A stretch of DNA of 5,719 bases from SZUA-254 sp035292425. Its GTDB lineage: Bacteria; Bacteroidota; Ignavibacteria; UBA10030; SZUA-254. Within the stretch, counting starts at the first letter, position 1. Each line of letters begins with the position of its first letter. A program made the position numbers and the translations under genes. The notes below the pieces were generated by a model. It ran no database searches, was not told the origin of the DNA, and saw nothing but the letters and a program-made list of their open reading frames with translations. The stretch lies in contig DATDQD010000230.1 of assembly GCA_035292425.1 (NCBI GenBank), forward strand, positions 1 to 5,719. The letters are read 5' to 3'. This document shows, piece after piece, positions 1-5,122 of the stretch.

Positions 1-671
1 ACCATCACCTGCTTGTTCTCGGGGTGGTTGTCCTTGGAGAAGCCGTGACACGCCAGATCCGTCATCGGCCCGGCGCCGGTGAAGTAGGTCGAGGTGGTAT
101 CGAAGAAGAGCAGATCCGGCGCCGGGGTGAACAGATCCCGCTCCCGATAATACAGGTGCTCCTCGATCTTCTTGATGCTCCGTGCCAGGATCCCCAGCGA
201 TCGGTAGTAGTGCTGCAGTTCCACGACGGCACCGTCCTCCCACCAGATCGTCTCCGCCCAGCGGTGCGTGGAAAGTTTGCTCGAAGGATCCAGCAGCCGC
301 CCCAGCACCATCCGGAAGATCACCGGAGCCGGATCGTAGGTGGCGGTTTCCCGGTTCGTCGCTGTGGCGATCGCTTCCGGAAGCCCGAGCTTCTTCCACA
401 ACGAAGTAAAGATCGGTACGGGGCCGAAGGACAGTGCGGAAGTCGCCATCAGTTCCTCGGCCTTGCACAACAACTCCTTCTTCTCCACGTACCGGGAAAG
501 GGCATCGGAAAGTTTTTCGAGGGTGCCGCTGGCGATCAGTTCGTCGAGTCGCCCGAGGTTGGCGATGATCTTCTGTCGGACGCGCCCTTTCTCCCGGTAC
601 GTCTGGACGATCTGGAGATACTTCCGCTGCGATCCGTCTTTCCGTGGGAAGGCGAGACATCGCAGAAACAT
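1..671 (-). CDS. IS1634-family transposase, N-terminal part (truncated by window edge)
   Basis: The minus strand is open from ATG at 671-669 to the window start, giving 223 residues with no stop. The in-frame codon two before the ATG is TAA, which fixes this start. The N-terminus (MFLR, then KYLQIVQTYREKGRVRQK and IIANLGRLDEL, residues 18-45) is typical of IS1634-type IS4-superfamily transposases. LLFFDTTSTYF at residues 187-197 carries the likely first catalytic Asp of the DDE triad (D191), and HGFSKDNHPENKQV (209-222) is the conserved segment after it. The rest of the catalytic domain, including the second Asp and the Glu, lies outside the window; family members are usually about 550-600 residues. 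Its role would be cut-and-paste movement of its own element. No frameshift or stop is seen in the visible part, so it may be intact. The family call is confident; activity is unknown. Confidence 0.9.
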   Translation of the reverse strand, partial: MFLRCLAFPRKDGSQRKYLQIVQTYREKGRVRQKIIANLGRLDELIASGTLEKLSDALSRYVEKKELLCKAEELMATSALSFGPVPIFTSLWKKLGLPEAIATATNRETATYDPAPVIFRMVLGRLLDPSSKLSTHRWAETIWWEDGAVVELQHYYRSLGILARSIKKIEEHLYYRERDLFTPAPDLLFFDTTSTYFTGAGPMTDLACHGFSKDNHPENKQVM

Positions 672-677
672 GAGTTA

Positions 678-706
678 CATATATCATCTCAACGACTCAA
701 TGTCAA
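678..706 (-). promoter_or_regulatory. Probable sigma-70-type promoter of the transposase
   Basis: On the minus strand a perfect -35 box TTGACA (701-706) is followed after exactly 17 bp by TATATG (678-683), which matches the -10 consensus at four of six positions, including the first two. The expected transcription start falls at or within a base or two of the transposase ATG (671). No Shine-Dalgarno sequence is visible before that ATG, so the message may be leaderless or nearly so. This is predicted from sequence only. Confidence 0.5.
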
Positions 707-742
707 AGGTTATTTACAGTAACCGTAACACTACATTTAGGG

Positions 743-779
743 TTTTCCGGAATCACGCGACAGCGATGTTACCGGAAAA
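743..779. repeat. Inverted repeat TTTTCCGG/CCGGAAAA
   Basis: TTTTCCGG at 743-750 pairs with CCGGAAAA at 772-779 across a 21-base loop. A further copy of TTTTCCGG occurs at 875-882. It lies just outside the presumed IS end. It could be part of an older element end or a protein site. The arms are only 8 bp, so chance cannot be excluded. Confidence 0.3.
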
Positions 780-954
780 TAACGGGTTTGATCAGCGGCG
801 GGGCAAGAGGTTGTCAAAGTTCAGCATGGGGGTCGAAGTTCGGAGAATCCCCGCCAAATGGAAGAGCCCGAGCTTTTTCCGGGGACATTTACGGAGCAAG
901 GCGAACCGGGCTGTTCCAAAACCGGTCATTTGCTTCGGTTCCATCTCGCATGGA

Positions 955-979
955 GACACCGGTGTCCCGGGATGGGACA
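955..979. repeat. Overlapping palindromes
   Basis: GACACCGGTGTC at 955-966 is a perfect 12-bp palindrome. It overlaps a second inverted repeat, TGTCCC (963-968) / GGGACA (974-979), with a 5-base loop. The right arm of the first can therefore pair with either side, giving two mutually exclusive hairpins. There is no U-rich tail, so it does not look like an intrinsic terminator. It may be a remnant of a repetitive element or a regulatory palindrome. Confidence 0.4.
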
Positions 980-1003
980 TGAGGAAGCCCGGTGAACGAG
1001 CAC

Positions 1004-1035
1004 AAATTACATCTTGTTATAAATACATGTAAATT
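1004..1035. promoter_or_regulatory. Inverted repeat, candidate activator or operator site
   Basis: AAATTACAT (1004-1012) and ATGTAAATT (1027-1035) form an inverted repeat matching at eight of nine positions, separated by 14 bp. The inner arm edge overlaps the perfect palindrome TACATGTA (1024-1031). The centre lies about 77 bp upstream of the transcription start predicted from the -24/-12 element, a usual distance for a bacterial enhancer-binding protein. No regulator gene is present in the window, so the binding protein is unknown. Confidence 0.35.
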
Positions 1036-1070
1036 CAATCGATTATGATAGCCGCACCAACGGTTCCGTA

Positions 1071-1086
1071 CGGCACGGCACGTGCA
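1071..1086 (+). promoter_or_regulatory. Candidate sigma-54 (-24/-12) promoter of the operon
   Basis: CGGCAC-N5-GTGCA matches the sigma-54 consensus TGGCAC-N5-TTGC at all but two positions. The essential GG (1072-1073) and GC (1084-1085) are present with the required 10-bp spacing. Transcription would start near 1097, leaving a leader of about 49 nt before the ATG at 1146. No equally good -35/-10 pair was found in the region. Sigma-54 control by a sensor-linked activator is known for several anaerobic catabolic operons, which fits, but part of this match lies in a short CGGCA repeat and may be fortuitous. Confidence 0.4.
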
Positions 1087-1145
1087 CTGTATTTATACCA
1101 TCGTTCTTTATCGATGTTACTCGTAAATGCACAGGGAGATCAGGC

Positions 1146-2663
1146 ATGTTGAAGACCAGCGCGCAGTACCACGAGAGCCTGTTCAGTATGAGGCCCAATC
1201 TCCACATCGGTGGGGAACGGGTCGGGCGGGACGACCACAGGCTTCGGCCGGGGATCAATGTCATGGATGTCACTTTCGATCTGGCACAGAATCCGAAGTG
1301 GAAAGGGTTGGCCACGGCAACCTCGACGATTACCGGGGAGGAAATCAATCGCTGGGCTCATCTTCCCCAAAATCCATATGACCTGATCCAGAAACAAAAA
1401 TTGATCCGCTTGGCGGCTCGAAGGGTCGGTGGCTGCATACAGCGCTGCATGGGGCACGATGCCCTCAGCGCCCTTGCCGTCTGTACCAAGGAAATGGACG
1501 AAGCGAACGGCACGGAGTACCACTCGAGGTTTCTGGATTATCTTCGCGTCTACCATGAGAAGGACTTGAACGGATGTTGCGCCCAGACGGACGCCAAGGG
1601 CGACAGGCTCAAAAGGCCTAGCGAACAAGCGAATCCGGGTGCCTACGTGCACATTGTCGAGGAGCGAAAAGACGGGATCGTAGTAAGCGGGATAAAAATG
1701 TCGATTACCCAGGTTGCATATTCGGAAGAGATTTTTGTGATTCCCACCCGGGCCTTGAAAGAAGATGACAAGGATTACGCCGTGGCTTTTGCCATCCCGG
1801 CCGACTGGGAGGGGATCAGCCTTATCACCCGACCTGTTTGGCTAAGAGAGAAGGACGACGAGGATGCACCTCCGTTCTGTAAATACGGAGTTTCGGATTC
1901 CGTAGTGGTGTTCGACAATGTTTTCGTTCCGAAGGAGCGTGTTTTCATGTGCCGGGAGTGGGAGTTCGGCCGCCGGCTGGCTCTTCTGTTCGCAGACTCC
2001 CACCGCCACAGTTACAGCGGATGCAAGCCTGGGGTGTCCGATATCCTTTGCGGGGCAACGGCATTGGCGGCCGAGGCCAACAATATCCAGGGTGTTTCCC
2101 ACATAAAAGAGAAGCTTTCGGAATTTGCGGGCGCCGCGGAGCTGGCTTATGCGGCCGGCATCGCCGCCGCTGTGTATGGAGAAAAGACATCCAGTGGAGT
2201 TTTTTTCCCGAACCTGATTTTTTCCAATGTCGGCCGGAGGATGACAGGGGAATTGATCTACCACGAGTACAACATTCTGACGGAAGTCGCAGGCGGCATA
2301 GCTATCACCCTTCCCTTCCACGCAGATTTTCAGGCCGAGGAAACTCGGGAACACCTGGAAAAGTTCATCGTAAGAAACCCGAAGCTGTCCCCTGAACTTT
2401 CGCTGAAGATCTGGAAGTTCGTCGAGAACATTGCGGCTTCTCCTATGTCTGCCTGGTATGAGATCGCAGGCGTTCATGGAGGGGGATCGCCCATCATGGA
2501 AACTATCGCCCTGAATCAGGAGTACGACTACGACGAAAAGAAGCGGCTGGCGCGATATCTGGCAGGCATCGATGATGAATTCGACGATTCGAAAGCAAGA
2601 GAGGCGGAGCCGGCATTTGGAGTCAGCCTGATCGATGACTTGAACGGCGGAACGAAAAAATAG
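1146..2663 (+). CDS. 4-hydroxybutyryl-CoA dehydratase (AbfD)-like [4Fe-4S]/FAD enzyme
   Basis: 505 residues, close to the roughly 490 of clostridial AbfD, and related to 4-hydroxyphenylacetate 3-monooxygenase (HpaB) flavoproteins. AbfD removes water from 4-hydroxybutyryl-CoA by a ketyl-radical route and isomerises vinylacetyl-CoA; it is cytoplasmic and oxygen-sensitive. All four cluster ligands are visible with AbfD spacing: GCIQRC gives C97 and C101, and the SHRHSYSGCKPG segment gives H286 and C293. Y290 and K294 match active-site residues next to these ligands, and E452 (PIMETIA) is a candidate for the catalytic Glu. The middle segment 183-201, equivalent to the AbfD flavin-contacting AHQTGS region, differs (KMSITQV), though T188 is kept. 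HpaB-type oxygenases lack the cysteines, so the Fe-S dehydratase branch is favoured, but the substrate may not be 4-hydroxybutyryl-CoA. The start is set by AGGGAG at 1133-1138, seven bases before the ATG. It is first in the operon. Confidence 0.85.
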   Translation: MLKTSAQYHESLFSMRPNLHIGGERVGRDDHRLRPGINVMDVTFDLAQNPKWKGLATATSTITGEEINRWAHLPQNPYDLIQKQKLIRLAARRVGGCIQRCMGHDALSALAVCTKEMDEANGTEYHSRFLDYLRVYHEKDLNGCCAQTDAKGDRLKRPSEQANPGAYVHIVEERKDGIVVSGIKMSITQVAYSEEIFVIPTRALKEDDKDYAVAFAIPADWEGISLITRPVWLREKDDEDAPPFCKYGVSDSVVVFDNVFVPKERVFMCREWEFGRRLALLFADSHRHSYSGCKPGVSDILCGATALAAEANNIQGVSHIKEKLSEFAGAAELAYAAGIAAAVYGEKTSSGVFFPNLIFSNVGRRMTGELIYHEYNILTEVAGGIAITLPFHADFQAEETREHLEKFIVRNPKLSPELSLKIWKFVENIAASPMSAWYEIAGVHGGGSPIMETIALNQEYDYDEKKRLARYLAGIDDEFDDSKAREAEPAFGVSLIDDLNGGTKK

Positions 2664-2694
2664 GTCGGCATCCCAATAGAGGCAGGGTGCATAA

Positions 2695-3501
2695 ATGAAC
2701 AGAATAATGGTAGAAGCGAAAAAGGAAATGAGCCCGATCGAGAAGTTGTTCTCCCTGACGGGGAAGATTGCATTGATTACAGGTGGCTACAAAGGGATCG
2801 GGAGAACCATCGCGGATACCTATGCCTCGGCCGGCGCCGATGTGGTGGTGGTGGCAAGGAATCTGTACGGATGCCAGGCGGCTGCGAAAGAAATCGAGGA
2901 CAAGTACGGGGTCAGGGCGGTCGGCAAGGAAATGGACGTCAAAAACGTCAGGATGATCGATGCCGCGCTGAAGGAAGTGGTCGATGAGTTCGGCAAAATC
3001 GACATCCTCGTGAATAGCGCAGGCATTCCCGGGAGCGAGAAACCTGTCCTGAAGATGACCGATGAAGACATGGCCGAAGTAATGAACGTGGATTTCTTCG
3101 GCACGTTCCTGGTCTCGAGAACGGTTGCGCAGGTGATGGTCAAGCACAAGAGGGGAAAAATCATCAACATCTCGTCCACTCTGGGCAAGATCGCCGCCCG
3201 GAACATGTCCGGGTATTGCGCCAGCAAGGCGGCGGTCATACAGTTGACGCGGGTGATGGCCCTGGAGTTGATGCATGACAACATCCAGGTCAATGTCATC
3301 TGCCCCGGCTATTTCGCCACCGATTTTACCCGCGGTTTCTTCGATCAAGACATCGGCAAGGAATTCATAAACAGCAAAATACCGATGAAGCGCCCGGGCA
3401 ATCTGGACGAGATGGCATCGACCGCGCTGTACCTGGCGACGTGTCCGTCGTTCCTGACAGGCGCCGAGATCAGCATCGACGGCGGGCACTCCATAGCATG
3501 A
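2695..3501 (+). CDS. Short-chain dehydrogenase/reductase (SDR), FabG-like
   Basis: Classical SDR of 268 residues with a Rossmann fold. It has the cofactor motif TGGYKGIG (29-36), D81-V82 for adenine, NSAG (107-110), and the tetrad N131, S161, Y174 and K178 (YCASK). The C-terminal PGYFATD (204-210) and IDGGHS (261-266) are typical. K33 in the glycine loop and R55 after the second strand favour NADP(H), although this is not decisive. Probable role: oxidation of a beta-hydroxyacyl-CoA to the ketoacyl-CoA used by the downstream thiolase, or the reverse reduction. It starts 31 bases after the dehydratase stop. The ATG at 2695 has a modest AGGG at 2684-2687. Later in-frame ATGs at 2707 and 2728 are possible; the latter, right after AAAGGA but only two bases away, would give a more usual 257-residue protein. 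The exact substrate is unknown. Confidence 0.92.
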   Translation: MNRIMVEAKKEMSPIEKLFSLTGKIALITGGYKGIGRTIADTYASAGADVVVVARNLYGCQAAAKEIEDKYGVRAVGKEMDVKNVRMIDAALKEVVDEFGKIDILVNSAGIPGSEKPVLKMTDEDMAEVMNVDFFGTFLVSRTVAQVMVKHKRGKIINISSTLGKIAARNMSGYCASKAAVIQLTRVMALELMHDNIQVNVICPGYFATDFTRGFFDQDIGKEFINSKIPMKRPGNLDEMASTALYLATCPSFLTGAEISIDGGHSIA

Positions 3502-3572
3502 CGCCTCCTCAAGAAGAGACGAGACTCGTATCCGCAAGTTCGCTCCGCCGGTAACCGAATTCATGCATTCGT

Positions 3573-3579
3573 GGGAGGT
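3573..3579 (+). promoter_or_regulatory. Ribosome binding site that fixes the DUF35 start
   Basis: GGGAGGT lies six bases before ATG 3586. The longest open frame begins at GTG 3571, but that start would place this strong Shine-Dalgarno sequence inside the coding region and has no site of its own upstream. The ATG is therefore the likely start. Confidence 0.75.
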
Positions 3580-3585
3580 AGCGTC

Positions 3586-4026
3586 ATGTGGTCGAAAAGC
3601 GAACCAATTTATCGTATAGCGACCCAATCCACGGCGAAATCCTGGAGAAACCGTTTTGCACGGTACAGGCTGGTCGGTACGCATTGCCCATCCTGCGGCA
3701 TGGACCATTTCCCCGGCCGGCATGTCTGCCCGAAATGCCATGAAAGGGATCTCGTGGCGAAGGAGTTCTCCAGGACAGGGCGTGTCGTCTGCACGGCGGT
3801 CGATCATTCTCCCCTCATGGGCCACGGAGAGGAAGTGCCGAAGCCTTTTGCGATCGTAAAAATGGATGGAAACGGCCCCCATGTCGTCTCGGATGTCGTC
3901 GATTGCGATCTCGAGCAGGTGAAGGAAGGGTTGGGCGTCGAGTTGGTCCTTCGCAAGTGGAGAAGGGAGAGCAACGGCAACTACACGTACGGGTACAAAT
4001 TCCGCCCGATTTCCTCAGAGGAGTAA
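3586..4026 (+). CDS. Zn-ribbon OB-fold (DUF35) acyl-CoA-associated protein
   Basis: 146 residues from ATG 3586. The N-terminal helix region (1-33) is followed by a rubredoxin-like zinc ribbon with two CPxC knuckles, C34/C37 (HCPSCG) and C48/C51 (VCPKCH). An OB-fold-like beta domain covers about 60-142 (GRVVCTAVDHSP; PFAIVKMDGNGPHVV; GVELVLRKW). Proteins of this family are small partners of thiolases: in archaea they bridge acetoacetyl-CoA thiolase and HMG-CoA synthase, and BbsA plays this part with thiolase BbsB in anaerobic toluene degradation. The gene is followed after three bases by the HMGCS-like gene and then by a thiolase, the same trio as in archaeal mevalonate operons, so a complex of the three products is a strong inference. 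An 84-base gap with no terminator separates it from the SDR. All zinc ligands are intact. Confidence 0.9.
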   Translation: MWSKSEPIYRIATQSTAKSWRNRFARYRLVGTHCPSCGMDHFPGRHVCPKCHERDLVAKEFSRTGRVVCTAVDHSPLMGHGEEVPKPFAIVKMDGNGPHVVSDVVDCDLEQVKEGLGVELVLRKWRRESNGNYTYGYKFRPISSEE

Positions 4027-4029
4027 ACC

Positions 4030-5106
4030 ATGGGTTCCGGAGTCTTGGGGTACGGAGTGGCAATACCGCGGCGTCGGATCAGGATAGAGGAAATCAACGA
4101 CGTTTGGAAAAATATGCCGCTCCAGGCCGTAAAGGGAAGGAAGGTCAAGGAACGAGGAGTGCTCGGCCCGGATGAGGACACCGTCACGCTGGGCGCGGAT
4201 GCGGCCCAGAAGGCAATGAAGATGTCGGGGTTGGATCGGGAAAAGATAGGCGCCCTCATATTGGGGACCCAAACGTCTCCATATCATACCCGTCCGGCCG
4301 CATCCATGTTGGTGGATATCCTCGGGCTGAGGAACGACGTCTTTGCGACCGATATACAATTCAGCGGCAAATCGGGAACTTCCGCCCTTCTCATCGCTTT
4401 AGCCTACGTCAATTCCGGTATGGCGGAAGCGGCGATCGCCATCGGGTCGGATACATTGAGCTATCACGTTTCGCCTGGCGACAGCCAGGAATATGTCGCT
4501 TCCTCGGGAGCCTGCGCCATGGTGGTGGGCAGAGGGGCGGGAATCGCGGAGATCGAGAAATCCGCTTCGTATACCACCGACACCCCCGACTATTTTCGCC
4601 TGGACGGCGAACGGTACATCCGGTCCGGCGGTTCGGCCATGACGAACACCGGAGTGGGATTGCAGGAAAACATGCTGGGGGCCTGGAAGAGTGTCAATGG
4701 AAACAAGGCATACGCCCCGGATTCCTTTCGATATCTCGCCATCCAGCAGGAGGATGGAAAAGCTCCATTCCAGGTGGGTCAGATGCTGGGGTTTTCCAAG
4801 GAGCAGATCACCCCGGGGTTCTTCTCGGACTTTCTCGGTGATTGCGGGTCTGCGTCCGCACTGATCAGCCTCGCGAAGGTGTTGGATGGCGCGGCCCCCG
4901 ATGAGAGGATCGCAGCCATCTCTTACGGTTCGGGTGCGGGGAGTGACGCGCTCATTTTGAAGACGACCTCGAAGATCGGCCAAATATATAGGAAGCCATC
5001 GGTCAGCGACCTTATTTCCCGCAAAACCATGGTCGATTACTCTACCTACATCAAACTGGAAAGGAAATACGACACGCACGAAAGAAAGACGTCCACTTTC
5101 GATTGA
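4030..5106 (+). CDS. HMG-CoA synthase-like thiolase-fold protein lacking the catalytic triad
   Basis: 358 residues, similar in length and layout to archaeal-type HMG-CoA synthases. Family signatures are clear: GYGVAIPRRRI (7-17), DEDTVTLGADAA (48-59), SYTTDTPDYFR (180-190), LGFSKEQ (253-259), SYGSGAGSDA (298-307) and the C-terminal KTMVDYSTY (332-340). The catalytic residues are changed. The GSESHPY-type Glu position is Gln81 (GTQTSPY), the nucleophilic Cys of EFACKAGT is Gly113 (QFSGKSGT), and the His of VFHQPNGK is Gln239 (AIQQEDGK). The NTYSG motif is DCGSA. Normal condensation of acetyl-CoA with acetoacetyl-CoA therefore looks impossible. It may be a structural partner of the neighbouring DUF35 protein and thiolase, or use another residue such as Ser112 or Ser115. 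The reading frame is intact and the protein otherwise well kept, so it is not a decaying gene. AGAGGAG (4017-4023) overlaps the DUF35 stop, suggesting translational coupling. Confidence 0.88.
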   Translation: MGSGVLGYGVAIPRRRIRIEEINDVWKNMPLQAVKGRKVKERGVLGPDEDTVTLGADAAQKAMKMSGLDREKIGALILGTQTSPYHTRPAASMLVDILGLRNDVFATDIQFSGKSGTSALLIALAYVNSGMAEAAIAIGSDTLSYHVSPGDSQEYVASSGACAMVVGRGAGIAEIEKSASYTTDTPDYFRLDGERYIRSGGSAMTNTGVGLQENMLGAWKSVNGNKAYAPDSFRYLAIQQEDGKAPFQVGQMLGFSKEQITPGFFSDFLGDCGSASALISLAKVLDGAAPDERIAAISYGSGAGSDALILKTTSKIGQIYRKPSVSDLISRKTMVDYSTYIKLERKYDTHERKTSTFD

Positions 5107-5122
5107 GGAGGACCAGAAGGAC

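Larger units (their letters stand above)
1..735 (-). mobile_element. IS1634-family insertion sequence, transposase-start end only
   Basis: This is the 5' end of the element that carries the transposase, plus about 65 bp of leader. The outer boundary is a guess. Read on the minus strand, TGTAGTGTTACGGTTACTG begins at 735, and just inside it a 5-bp inverted repeat (GGTTA 708-712 / TAACC 720-724) is present. A terminal inverted repeat this close to the transposase start would be normal for the family. The opposite end is outside the window, so neither the terminal repeat nor a target-site duplication can be confirmed. The element call rests on the transposase. Confidence 0.5.
736..1145. other. 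Gene-poor intergenic region between the IS and the operon
   Basis: About 410 bp without a convincing gene. The first part (about 785-1000) is GC-rich and contains overlapping open frames on both strands. The longest minus-strand frame with a start, 980 down to 792 (62 codons), has no recognisable domain and no clear ribosome binding site. Short inverted repeats occur at 743-779 and 955-979. The last 145 bp become AT-rich and carry a likely control region: an inverted repeat (1004-1035), a sigma-54-like element (1071-1086) and a small hairpin, CATCG/CGATG (1099-1103 / 1112-1116), in the predicted leader. No tRNA, rRNA or rho-independent terminator was seen. Confidence 0.6.

Noticed and set aside
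24..1032. Plus-strand open frames at 24-722 and 340-1032
   Set aside because: They are antisense to the transposase, with no recognisable domain; the minus-strand frame has clear IS1634 motifs.
1014..1049. Sigma-70 pair TTGTTA (1014-1019) and TATGAT (1044-1049)
   Set aside because: The spacing is 24 bp, too long for a functional -35/-10 pair; the -24/-12 element is the better candidate.
1146..2663. HpaB-type 4-hydroxyphenylacetate 3-monooxygenase
   Set aside because: All four Fe-S ligands of the AbfD branch are present with correct spacing, which flavin monooxygenases of the superfamily lack, and no reductase partner (HpaC) is adjacent.
3519..3529. Palindrome ACGAG-A-CTCGT between SDR and DUF35 as a terminator
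   Set aside because: A one-base loop cannot form, the stem is short and no T-run follows. The gap is better read as an untranslated spacer within the operon.
2623..3882. Long minus-strand open frame of 419 codons
   Set aside because: It lies opposite the SDR and DUF35 genes, which have clear motifs and ribosome binding sites. Its translation shows no domain and looks like an antisense shadow of GC-biased coding sequence.
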